Assembly (NCBI GenBank): GCA_028277725.1
Contig: JANQFX010000088.1
Coordinates: 1-64,000, forward strand
Origin: Thiohalocapsa sp.
Lineage (GTDB): Bacteria > Pseudomonadota > Gammaproteobacteria > Chromatiales > Chromatiaceae
DNA: 64,000 bases
Direction of reading: 5' to 3'
Below are positions 1 through 11,442 of the stretch, piece after piece; the first letter of the stretch is position 1, and every line of letters starts with the position of its first letter. Both the position numbers and the translations under genes were made by a program. Below the pieces are notes generated by a model, which saw only the letters and a program-made list of their open reading frames with translations, was not told where the DNA came from and made no database searches.

Positions 1-1
1 C

Positions 2-148
2 TTCTGCTCCATGAAGATCACCCAGGACGTGCGCGACTACGCCCGGTCACACCAGCTCGACGATGCCGAACAGGCCATCAAGGTGGGGATGCAGGAGAAA
101 TCGGCGGAGTTCGTCGAGCAAGGAGCGGAGATCTACCGGGAGATCTAG
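2..148 (+). CDS. thiC: ThiC, phosphomethylpyrimidine synthase, C-terminal end (partial)
   Basis: Only the last 48 codons are in the window; the gene begins upstream. The frame opens with [14 protein letters not shown], the conserved C-terminal stretch of ThiC. In this family a nearby Cys-rich motif, upstream of the window, binds the [4Fe-4S] cluster of this radical-SAM enzyme. The tail continues with GMQEKSAEF and ends at a TAG codon at 146-148. ThiC converts aminoimidazole ribotide to the hydroxymethylpyrimidine phosphate moiety of thiamine in the cytoplasm. A TPP riboswitch, common upstream of thiC, would lie outside the window. Confidence 0.9.
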   Translation, partial: FCSMKITQDVRDYARSHQLDDAEQAIKVGMQEKSAEFVEQGAEIYREI

Positions 149-154
149 CTGGAT

Positions 155-328
155 ATGGTGACCGGACGACTCGAGCAATGGAAGGATGACAAGGCGTTTG
201 GCTTCAGCAGTGCGCCAGACCCAGCGGGTGCTGTCTTCATTCACATATCCGCGTTGAAGCGGACCGGAGTGGTCCGTAGACCGCGCATTGGAGACACCAT
301 GGGCACAGAGACGAAGTCATGGATATGA
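155..328 (+). pseudogene. Truncated cold-shock-domain protein (N-terminal part of a CSD-DUF1294 type protein)
   Basis: A 57-residue frame starting at ATG 155 reads MVTGRLEQWKDDKAFGF and then VFIHISALK and RRPRIGD. These match the RNA-binding motifs of the cold-shock domain that begins CSD-DUF1294 membrane proteins. After GDTM the similarity is lost and a stop follows at 326-328. The usual beta-strand 5 and the DUF1294 membrane part are absent, and I could not find them downstream in any frame. It lies 6 bp after thiC. A short functional CSD protein is possible, but the loss of the domain's last strand favours a broken gene. Confidence 0.6.
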
Positions 329-396
329 ACGGCATGGTCCTGTCCCACCACACGCCCGACCAGCCAATCGATCTGGTCTTGGAGACTGCATTGTGA

Positions 397-588
397 CTGC
401 TGTTCGATCGCGGCGACGATCTAAGGGCCACAAACGCCTATCGGAACAGACATCCAGAGCCCGGAGGCATGCGCTTGCTGATCGAGGTCGCCGAGGACGC
501 GCTTCACCGGTCGCGCTTCCGTGACCGCCGGACGTATCTTTCGACCTGCTTGGAACCGCCTGGCCCCGCCCGCCGCGGCTTGCGATAG
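397..588 (+). pseudogene. Remnant of a Uma2-family (DUF820) nuclease-like gene
   Basis: This frame has no start codon and is bounded by stops at 394-396 and 586-588. It reads YRNRHPEPGG then LLIEVAEDAL, which resembles the Uma2 core (…RHPgPeDvLLlIEVaDssL…). The family is PD-(D/E)XK nuclease-like and often multiplies and decays in cyanobacteria and purple bacteria. The region from about 330 to 640 otherwise holds no convincing gene. The similarity is short, so the call is tentative. An intact Uma2 gene lies at 12620-13207 and another remnant at 11081-11359. Confidence 0.45.
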
Positions 589-647
589 CGGAGAACGGCC
601 CGACCCTGGTGAGAGGGTCGAGGAAGACCCAAGCCACGAGCGACGCC

Positions 648-1019
648 ATGAAATTCGCAGAGATCCGAGACAGCGGTGTCAACTTCATCGAGTCCTACGG
701 CGATGGGCGTGTGCGCATCAACGGCCGAGACTACGCCCGCAACGTCGCGGTCTCAGCCGATGATGTCCGGCTCGACTGGGGACCGGATGACCTGGAAGGG
801 CTGCTCGTCGAACACCTCGAGGCGGTGCTCGACGAGACGACGCAGGTGCTGATCCTCGGCACCGGAGCGACCCAGCGCTTCCCGGACCCATCCGTACACT
901 TCGCGTTGTTGCAGCGTGGCGTCGGTGTCGAGGTCATGGACACGGGCGCGGCCTGCCGCACCTACAACATCCTGGTCAGCGAGGGCCGCGAGGTGGTCGC
1001 CGCACTGCTGCTGGACTGA
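648..1019 (+). CDS. Mth938-like domain protein (DUF498)
   Basis: The 123-residue protein fits the whole length of the Mth938-like/DUF498 family, which also includes the mitochondrial complex I assembly factor NDUFAF3. Features seen are SYGDGRVRINGRDY near the N-terminus, VLILGTGA in the middle, and the C-terminal GVEVMDTGAACRTYNIL. ATG 648 starts the conserved region. The frame is open upstream to about 609, but that part does not look conserved. The biochemical role in bacteria is not established. It sits alone between the remnant region and the polysaccharide island on the same strand. Confidence 0.85.
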   Translation: MKFAEIRDSGVNFIESYGDGRVRINGRDYARNVAVSADDVRLDWGPDDLEGLLVEHLEAVLDETTQVLILGTGATQRFPDPSVHFALLQRGVGVEVMDTGAACRTYNILVSEGREVVAALLLD

Positions 1020-1156
1020 CTTGCGGGCGTGTCGCGCCCGAAAGACCGCTCTCACGGGCCCTGAGGCGGAGCGCGGCGCAATCACGACAGGGGCCTGTCG
1101 ACTGCCGGCCAGTCGGCGCACAATGGGGCCTATGCTCAGCACCATCGGCCCCTGAC

Positions 1157-2452
1157 GTGTGTTCCAACGTCATCGCACAGCCCGAGGCGGAAGACCTGCA
1201 GGACCTGCTACTGGATTGCCTGCACCTGGATGCGGGCCGACCCGAGACGTCCGTGCTCGCGGCCTTGGGCCAGAACGACTGGCGGCGCCTGACCGAACTC
1301 GGCGACCGCGCCGGCGTTCGCTATCAGCTCTATGAACGCCTGTTGCAACCGAGGCTGCGGCCCCTGGTTCCGGCCGACTCTCTGGCGCAACTGCAAGCAG
1401 GCGCACAAGGGCAAAGCGCTCGCCTGTTGCGTTTGCGGACAACCCTGATCGAGATCCTGGACGCCTGTCGGGCCGACTCGCTTCCCGTTCTGGTCTTGAA
1501 AGGGATGCACCTGGCGCATGATGTGTACGCCAGCCCGGTCGCCCGGGACATGACGGATGTGGATGTCCTCTTTCGCAGGACGGACATGCCGCGAGCAACG
1601 GGCATGTTCAGATCTTTGGGCTATACGTTACCCCACGACACATCCAACCTGATCCAATTGGCACCCTTGCATAAGGAATACACGCTGACACATCCCCAGC
1701 ACGGTGTTGCCATCGACGTGCATTGGATGCTTACGAGACCACAATGGGATGCGAGTATCGACGAGGATGAGCTTTGGGATAGGGCCATCGTCTTCGGCAT
1801 CCAGAGGCGCCAGGCCCTCGGCCTTGCACCGGAAGACCTGATTGCATATCTGTGTTTCCACGCCTGCTACGCGCACCACTTCGCCTTCGTCGGACTCCGG
1901 CCATTCCTGGACATCGCCTACATCTGCGCACGGAACCCAGACTTGGACTGGGCGCGATTCTCCCGGCGGGTTCAACGCTGGGGTTGGACACGTAGCGCCA
2001 CCCTCACACTATCAATCGCCGCACGATACCTAGGCGCGCAGATACCCCGTCGGCTCACCACGGCACCGTCGCATACGCCCGCCGACTTCGACCAGTTGCA
2101 ACGTGACGCCCTGGCGTTTGCACTCGCCGGCGCCGGAACCAACGACGACTCCGAGGTCAATCTCCTTAGAATCGCGACGGCCCCATCGGGACGCGCACGG
2201 CTGTGCCTTGTGCTTGATCGACTATTTCCGCCGCGCGGCCAATTGATTCAGGAATTCGGCCTATCCGCAGGACAGGAGATCCCGGTTGCACTGCTACACT
2301 TGCACAGAATCGCGCGCCTGGTTCCCCGACATGCGCCGAAGCTCTGGAGGCACTATCGGCAGGACGGGGCGCAACGTGCTGCGCTGGCCGGTCGCAGGCG
2401 CTTGGTCGCTTGGCTGAATACCCCAGACCCACAGCGCAACGGCTCCGAGTGA
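1157..2452 (+). CDS. Nucleotidyltransferase-like protein (NTP_transf_5 family)
   Basis: This 431-residue cytoplasmic protein starts at GTG 1157. Around residues 115-140 it carries LPVLVLKGMHLA…YASPVARDMTDVDVLF, the hallmark of the NTP_transf_5 family. The Asp pair D134/D136 sits where polymerase-beta-like nucleotidyltransferases bind metal. Family members are often encoded in exopolysaccharide clusters, and here the gene heads such a cluster. The substrate is unknown. The gene is less GC-rich than flanking genes such as metH, hinting that the island 1.1-6.3 kb was acquired. A 112-bp gap separates it from the next gene. Confidence 0.8.
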   Translation: MCSNVIAQPEAEDLQDLLLDCLHLDAGRPETSVLAALGQNDWRRLTELGDRAGVRYQLYERLLQPRLRPLVPADSLAQLQAGAQGQSARLLRLRTTLIEILDACRADSLPVLVLKGMHLAHDVYASPVARDMTDVDVLFRRTDMPRATGMFRSLGYTLPHDTSNLIQLAPLHKEYTLTHPQHGVAIDVHWMLTRPQWDASIDEDELWDRAIVFGIQRRQALGLAPEDLIAYLCFHACYAHHFAFVGLRPFLDIAYICARNPDLDWARFSRRVQRWGWTRSATLTLSIAARYLGAQIPRRLTTAPSHTPADFDQLQRDALAFALAGAGTNDDSEVNLLRIATAPSGRARLCLVLDRLFPPRGQLIQEFGLSAGQEIPVALLHLHRIARLVPRHAPKLWRHYRQDGAQRAALAGRRRLVAWLNTPDPQRNGSE

Positions 2453-2564
2453 ATCGACCCCAAGGACGACTCAGAACGACAACAACCGTTGAACAGGGCA
2501 AGTTGGAGACGCTGGACATCATTGATGGAGACAGGCTCAACGTCCGCCTCCCGTCGATACGGAC

Positions 2565-4133
2565 GTGCCACTGGCGCTCCGCCGCTCTGCCCTCGTCGAC
2601 GCCACTGACGCACCCGCCGTGAGCAAACCCGAACACATCGCTGCCACGCCAGATCTAGCGAAAGCGACGCTCGCACGCCGCTACACCGGCCTTTTACTGT
2701 TGGCTTCGGATCTGACTGCCATCGGAGCATCCGCGCTCCTGGCGAGTATCACCCACTATCTCCTCATCCTTCGACCAGAGGGCATGCACGCCGGTGAGCC
2801 CTGGGCCATCGTCGGCGCAGATACCCGTCTTTTCGTTTTTGCGGCCCTCCAACTCGGGGCCATTGTCTGGTTCCACCTTGCCGGGCACTACAGCAAACGG
2901 CGTCCCATGTGGGACGAAATCGCACAAACCACAAGAATCCTCGCCTTCCTGGCCGCGGCTGACGCCATCACCCTGTACTTGCTAAAACTCCCCTTCTCCC
3001 GATTCTGGTTTCTCGCCACCTGGACACTTGCGATGATGCTGGTCCCGTTCGCGCGCTCGATGGTCAAGGATCTGCTCATCCGCGGCGGAATCTGGCAGAG
3101 GCCCGCCATGGTGCTGGGGACTGGCGACAACGCCCTCGCCACCGTCAACGCGCTCAGGGACGAACCGAGCATGGGCCTGGTTCCCATCGCCCTCATCGCA
3201 GCCGACGGCAACACCAACGAAAACGCACCCGCCGGAGCGCCCGCACCGAAGTCAACATCTGCAAACGCGTCGCTTCCGGTAATCAGCGTAGGCGAGTTGG
3301 AGTCGCTCGTACCCAAGGATTCACGCGGCCTCACCATCTTCGTCGCACTGGACAACTACCAAAGCTCGAGCGATAGCAGGATCATCCACAAGATCCGCCA
3401 CCTATTTCAGGACATCTTGATCGTACCCCCGATCACCGGCTTCCCCCTATACGGCGCTGAGGTACACCATCTGTTCCGACAGGACGTCTTCTTCCTGACC
3501 ATCCGCAATAATCTCGGCAGCGGCACCACACGCCTGGTGAAACGCGTTTTCGATATCTGCATCGCATCGATCCTGCTGATCGCACTCTGGCCGCTGTTCT
3601 TGTATTTCTATTTCAGGATTCGAGCAGACGGCGGCCCTGCGATATTCGTACATTGGCGGGTCGGCGCCAATGGCCAACCCTTCCCTTGCTATAAGTTCCG
3701 GACCATGGTCCCAAACGCCGAACACAAGCTTCGGGACCTGCTCGAGCAGCACGTCGCGATGCGACGCGAATGGGAGGCGAACTTCAAACTCACGGATGAC
3801 CCACGTATCACGAAAATTGGCAGGTTCCTTCGCCGCAGCAGTCTCGACGAATTGCCTCAACTGTGGAACGTGCTGACCGGAGACATGAGCCTGGTCGGCC
3901 CGCGACCTGTCGTCTCCGAGGAACTCGAACGCTACGGAGACGACGCCTTCTACTATCTGGAAACGCGACCCGGCATTACCGGTGTCTGGCAGGTCAGCGG
4001 CCGAAGCGACGTCGACTATGCGTTCCGTGTCTATCTGGATTCCTGGTATGTCAAGAATTGGTCCCTTTGGTACGACATCGTTATCCTGATCAAGACAATT
4101 CGCGTCGTCGCGGCTCGTGTTGGCGCATACTGA
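2565..4133 (+). CDS. Polyprenyl-phosphate hexose-1-phosphate transferase, WbaP-type
   Basis: The enzyme transfers hexose-1-phosphate from a UDP-sugar to undecaprenyl phosphate, the first step of O-antigen, capsule or EPS repeat synthesis. The 522-residue protein has about four N-terminal membrane segments (residues 40-165), a central Rossmann-like region with VLGTGDNA, and a C-terminal sugar-transferase domain from about residue 323. That domain shows the re-entrant hydrophobic helix, CYKFRTM, SSLDELPQLWNVLTGDMSLVGPRP and the tail expected of PF02397. GTG 2565 gives the longest form; GTG 2619 is an alternative start. Galactose versus glucose specificity cannot be read from the sequence. Confidence 0.9.
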   Translation: MPLALRRSALVDATDAPAVSKPEHIAATPDLAKATLARRYTGLLLLASDLTAIGASALLASITHYLLILRPEGMHAGEPWAIVGADTRLFVFAALQLGAIVWFHLAGHYSKRRPMWDEIAQTTRILAFLAAADAITLYLLKLPFSRFWFLATWTLAMMLVPFARSMVKDLLIRGGIWQRPAMVLGTGDNALATVNALRDEPSMGLVPIALIAADGNTNENAPAGAPAPKSTSANASLPVISVGELESLVPKDSRGLTIFVALDNYQSSSDSRIIHKIRHLFQDILIVPPITGFPLYGAEVHHLFRQDVFFLTIRNNLGSGTTRLVKRVFDICIASILLIALWPLFLYFYFRIRADGGPAIFVHWRVGANGQPFPCYKFRTMVPNAEHKLRDLLEQHVAMRREWEANFKLTDDPRITKIGRFLRRSSLDELPQLWNVLTGDMSLVGPRPVVSEELERYGDDAFYYLETRPGITGVWQVSGRSDVDYAFRVYLDSWYVKNWSLWYDIVILIKTIRVVAARVGAY

Positions 4134-4206
4134 TGAGCACTGAATCTCCCAACTGGTGGAGCAGGACCCACCTGAGGAGCCTGTGCATCCCCGGTCTCGG
4201 AACGGC

Positions 4207-5148
4207 ATGGACACTTCGACCCCGACGTTCGCCATCATAGTCCCCACTCTCAACGCCGGTCCCCTATGGAACAACTGGCTTGAGGCGATTTCGAACCAAA
4301 CGAAGCAACCAACGCGGCGTCTCTTGGTGGACTCAGGCTCGACCGACGACACCGTCCGACTTGCGGAGAACCAGGGATTCGAAATCGCAAGGGTCGATAG
4401 GTCCGCCTTCGATCACGGCGGCACACGACAAGCGATGGCCGAAAACGCAAGCAATGTCGAGATCCTGGTGTACTTGACGCAGGACGCCATACTCGCGAGT
4501 CCTGACTCGTTGCGTGTACTCATCAACGCGTTCACCGATGGGCGAACGGCTCTTTGCTATGGCAGGCAACTCCCGCACAGGAACGCGGATGCCATAGAGG
4601 CCCACGCCCGGCTCTACAATTACCCACCTCGCAGCGAGGTGCGCGACAGTGGGGATATCGCGCGACTCGGTCTCAAGGCAGCGTTTTGCTCAAACTCGTT
4701 CGCGGCGTACCGGCGGAGTATCCTGAGCGAGCTCGGCGGCTTTCCGACGAATCAGATCATGATGGAGGACAGCATTGTTGCGGCGCGCGCCCTACTGGCA
4801 GGTTGGCAAGTTGCCTATGTCTCGGACGCTTGCGTGTTTCATTCGCACGACTACAGTGCAACCGAAGAGTTTCAAAGATACTTCGACATCGGCGCATCGC
4901 ATGCGCTGAACAAGGAGACCCTGATGTCGTGCAGGGGTACCTCACGTGAGGGGTTGAGATATGTGAAATCCGAGCTGCGCTATCTGCGCAAGAATCGTCG
5001 ATCCAGTATTCCGAGGGCCGTCTTGCGTACCGCGCTCAAATATCTTGCATATCGACTCGGGCAAGCACACAAGCTCTTGCCTTTGCCGCTGACGGAGCGA
5101 TTGAGTATGCACAAGTACTATTGGAAACGCCTGCGATCCGAGCCTTGA
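4207..5148 (+). CDS. Family 2 glycosyltransferase, rhamnosyltransferase-like
   Basis: The GT-A fold starts with FAIIVPTLNAG and VDSGSTDDT. FDHGGTRQ and LTQDA follow, a combination typical of dTDP-rhamnosyltransferases of the RfbF/WbbL type. Downstream are the acceptor-site features GLKAAFCSNSFAAYRR and MMEDSIVAARAL. It probably adds the second sugar to the lipid-linked product of the WbaP-type enzyme. ATG 4207 lies just before the first beta strand; a GTG at 4156 would add 17 residues of no clear homology. No strong Shine-Dalgarno sequence is seen at either. No dTDP-rhamnose synthesis genes are in the window. Confidence 0.85.
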   Translation: MDTSTPTFAIIVPTLNAGPLWNNWLEAISNQTKQPTRRLLVDSGSTDDTVRLAENQGFEIARVDRSAFDHGGTRQAMAENASNVEILVYLTQDAILASPDSLRVLINAFTDGRTALCYGRQLPHRNADAIEAHARLYNYPPRSEVRDSGDIARLGLKAAFCSNSFAAYRRSILSELGGFPTNQIMMEDSIVAARALLAGWQVAYVSDACVFHSHDYSATEEFQRYFDIGASHALNKETLMSCRGTSREGLRYVKSELRYLRKNRRSSIPRAVLRTALKYLAYRLGQAHKLLPLPLTERLSMHKYYWKRLRSEP

Positions 5149-5178
5149 CGCTTTGCTTCAGACAGGAGACGGAATAGC

Positions 5179-6264
5179 TTGAAACTTGTCGTCAATCTAT
5201 CGAGCCAAGGACGGAACCCCACGGGCTTGGGAGCTTTTTCTAGCATCTGCGGCGACGCGCTGTCACATCGATTTCAACCGGACATCATCGCCGGCCGGGA
5301 CGACCCTCCCGCCGGCACGGTCATAGCGCGGGCGCCGGAAGGTATCGGCATCGGAGACTCGCGGTTGGCGTCGCTTCGACGAGCACGCTGGCTGCGGTCC
5401 CTACAGATCGGAAGCGAGAGACTGGTCTATTCACCCACACACCATGCGATCCCAGGCGTTTCCGGTCAGATCATCACGATTCACGACCTCATCCCTCTTC
5501 GCTTTCCGACCCAACAAGTCAAGCAATACCTCTATTTCCGTCACTGGCTGCCCAGGATCCTACAGTCCTGCCGGGCAGTGTTCACGGTATCGGAAACAAC
5601 GAAACAAGACATTGAGCAGAGGTGGCACATACCCGGCGAGCGCATCTTCGTGGTGCCTAATGCGGTAGATAAGGGATTCTTCTCGCCCGGCGACGCGCCG
5701 GGAACGGCACAACCCTATTTGCTTGTCGTCGGCGCAACCTTCCCGCACAAGAACATCGCAGAGATCCTGCGCCATGCTCAGCTTTGGGCTACAGAGTTCA
5801 GGCTCGTCGTCGTTGCCCCGCGGACAGCGTACAGGCAACAACTGGCGCGTCTGGCGTCGCGCATGCACCTTGCGGAGAAGATAACCTTCTACGACTACGT
5901 CCCTAAGAACGAACTGCGCGATCTGTATAGGGCCTGCTCTGCGCTGATCTATCCGTCGCTGTGGGAGGGCTTTGGCATCCCACCGCTCGAAGCCATGGCC
6001 TGCGGTAAACCGGTCATCGCATCCGACATCCCGGCGCATCGTGAAGTACTCGGCAACGCCGCCTACCTGGTTCAGCTTGGCGATCCCGCGAGCTGGTCAG
6101 GTGCTTTCCGCTCTGTGCGATCCCACGAAGCCAACCGCGACAAAATCGCAACGATGGCGGAGGTTCTTGCACGCTACACACCCGAGAAGACTGCAGCAAA
6201 GCTGTGCGACGCCCTAGTGGACGTCGAGCCCAAGCTACGGCAGCACCCTCGGCGGCACTCCTGA
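5179..6264 (+). CDS. Family 4 glycosyltransferase
   Basis: This 361-residue GT-B enzyme carries LLVVGATFPHKN (about residue 180) opening the nucleotide-sugar-binding half. SLWEGFGIPPLEAMACGKPV (about residue 260) holds the E-x7-E motif of retaining GT4 transferases. The start is TTG 5179, supported by an AGGAGACGG Shine-Dalgarno sequence about ten bases upstream; the first residues MKLVVNLSSQGRNPTGLG form the expected acceptor-binding start. It is the last gene of the island. Donor and acceptor sugars are unknown. It most likely extends the lipid-linked oligosaccharide started by the two preceding enzymes. Confidence 0.87.
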   Translation: MKLVVNLSSQGRNPTGLGAFSSICGDALSHRFQPDIIAGRDDPPAGTVIARAPEGIGIGDSRLASLRRARWLRSLQIGSERLVYSPTHHAIPGVSGQIITIHDLIPLRFPTQQVKQYLYFRHWLPRILQSCRAVFTVSETTKQDIEQRWHIPGERIFVVPNAVDKGFFSPGDAPGTAQPYLLVVGATFPHKNIAEILRHAQLWATEFRLVVVAPRTAYRQQLARLASRMHLAEKITFYDYVPKNELRDLYRACSALIYPSLWEGFGIPPLEAMACGKPVIASDIPAHREVLGNAAYLVQLGDPASWSGAFRSVRSHEANRDKIATMAEVLARYTPEKTAAKLCDALVDVEPKLRQHPRRHS

Positions 6265-6509
6265 GCCGAATTGATGGGCACGAACCTGCTCGGCAGGCGT
6301 CCCACCCTGTTGTCGGCGGACGCGGAGCCGGACGCCCGCCCTTGCAAGCCCATGAGGGGGCTCACACCCTGTGTTGCAGTGAGCGCCTTTGGCTACCGAG
6401 ATCGCGCCCCTACCTCCGCCAGCTGGCCATCCACTTGGGCAGACCCCTCGCCATCCAGATGGACAGGTCTGCCGATCGGCACATACCGTCCCGCCTCGGC
6501 CGCCCGACT

Positions 6510-6851
6510 ATGCAACCGAAAGACACGACCAACAACCAGGCATTCAAGGGCTTTACCAACCATGCATGCCCTTTCCTGCCCTGCCACGCGGGCGTCAAGC
6601 GGGAATTCAACTGCCTCTTTTGCTATTGTCCTCTCATCGCGTACGAGTGCCCCGGCCCGTACGAGGTCTACACCGACGCCAACGGCCTCCGGCGCAAGAA
6701 CTGCACCGCGTGCAGCCTAAACCACGACGGCTACCAGGCGTCCTGGGCCTTCATCCAGAAATGGCTCAAGAAGCCCGTCATCTGGGACGGGCACGAGCAA
6801 GACCCACGCTACCTGCGCAAGCTGAACCGCGATTCGACGAACGCCCGATAG
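6510..6851 (+). CDS. Cysteine-rich small domain protein (PF04071-like)
   Basis: The 113-residue protein has eight cysteines (20, 25, 35, 38, 40, 47, 65, 68) plus nearby histidines, in the pattern NHACPFLPCH…EFNCLFCYCPL…YECPG…KNCTACSLNH. This matches a small family annotated as metal-binding. Some threonine-phosphate decarboxylases of cobalamin synthesis are known to carry a C-terminal Cys-rich metallocentre; whether it is this same domain is my recollection, not verified. ATG 6510 begins the conserved part. The frame is open further upstream, but that part looks non-coding. Its neighbour is the cobalamin-dependent metH. A metal-centre role is likely; the partner is unknown. Confidence 0.75.
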   Translation: MQPKDTTNNQAFKGFTNHACPFLPCHAGVKREFNCLFCYCPLIAYECPGPYEVYTDANGLRRKNCTACSLNHDGYQASWAFIQKWLKKPVIWDGHEQDPRYLRKLNRDSTNAR

Positions 6852-6872
6852 CCTGGCCCCCCGGCGCCAGGC
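6851..6872 (+). terminator. GC-rich hairpin at the stop codon of the Cys-rich gene
   Basis: The 7-bp arms GCCTGGC (6851-6857) and GCCAGGC (6866-6872) enclose an 8-nt loop. The hairpin starts on the last base of the stop codon. No T-tract follows, so it would be a weak or Rho-assisted terminator, or a 3'-end stabiliser. Confidence 0.35.
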
Positions 6873-7058
6873 GGATCTGGCGCAGCGCCATCGGCCCGCA
6901 CCATTCCGACTGTGCGCCATCGGTACACACCGTCGCGCAGATGCGCTCGACGGCGACGGTTCCGCGAGCGCGTGCCTGTCGTCGCAGGCGTCATCCTCGA
7001 GCGCGCGGCCGGCCCTGGCCCGGCCCCGAACGAACCCATGCCCTTCGGCAGTAACGCT

Positions 7059-10823
<3,765 letters not shown>

Positions 10824-11080
10824 CGCACGGTCCAAACCGCGAACCGCGCGGACGCGTGGCCCGGGCGGCAGCCTACTCATCAGGCTTCTCGGTGTCGGCG
10901 CGTCGGACGCACTCGCCGATCAAGTCGGATTTCGGGCAACGGTTGCGGGCGGGGTGCGGCACTTCGGCTACCTGTTGGAAGACGCCTCGGGCGGCGTGAA
11001 CCGGGTCGACTCTCGACTCCCGGTCACGGAGATCGACGCGTCCTACGCAAGCACACCGTCGGCTTTGCGCCGCCGGAGGG

Positions 11081-11359
11081 CAGTGCGATGAGTTCGTCGC
11101 CGGCGAGGTCTTTGTGATGACGGGTACGGGCGAACAGCACAACCTGATCGTCGAGGTTCTGTGCGACTCCACCGAGGCCTACGACCGCGGCGATCAGTTC
11201 GCTCGCTACCGGACGCTGCCGGGCCTGACGGTCTGCCTGATGCCGGCACGAGGCCGACTGCGGGCGGGGCTGTTCGTGCGCTGCTGCGACGACGCTTTTC
11301 CCCACGGGAAGCACCCTTATCTACAGGCGGCCCGCGGCAGTGTGACTCGTCGGCTGTGA
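11081..11359 (+). pseudogene. Uma2-family gene with an internal deletion
   Basis: The frame reads FVAGEVFVMTGTGEQHN and then jumps to VEVLCDSTEAYDRGDQFARY. Compared with the intact copy at 12620-13207, about 70 residues are missing between the HN and the EIL/EVL segment, including most of the nuclease core. The 5' end is also lost: only about ten residues precede the conserved GEVF. The C-terminal part after GRLRAGLFV diverges, ending at TGA 11357-11359. It may be a decayed paralogue of the intact gene 1.3 kb downstream. A short translated product from GTG 11114 is possible but would lack the catalytic core. Confidence 0.75.
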
Positions 11360-11416
11360 CTCAGGTCGCCGGAAGCGGCGGAGCATCCGGGTGCTTGAAC
11401 CTAGTCCGACTGTTTC

Positions 11417-11428
11417 TTGATCGATCAA
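11417..11428. promoter_or_regulatory. Perfect 12-bp palindrome before the thioredoxin-like gene
   Basis: TTGATCGATCAA lies just upstream of the Shine-Dalgarno sequence (11431-11441) of the next gene. The half-sites resemble FNR/Anr half-sites (TTGAT/ATCAA), but the spacer is 2 nt instead of the required 4. It is therefore not a standard FNR box. It could be an operator or chance. Confidence 0.25.
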
Positions 11429-11442
11429 CGAGGAGTAGGAGT

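Noticed and set aside
288..524. 78-codon plus-strand frame near thiC
   Set aside because: Arg-rich composition without motifs; a different frame of the same DNA shows the Uma2 remnant.
6852..7058. Possible SAH or cobalamin riboswitch before metH
   Set aside because: No B12-box or SAH-riboswitch core could be matched by eye; only a GC hairpin at the preceding stop codon.
11411..11430. FNR box before the thioredoxin-like gene
   Set aside because: Half-sites are present but the spacer is 2 bp rather than 4.
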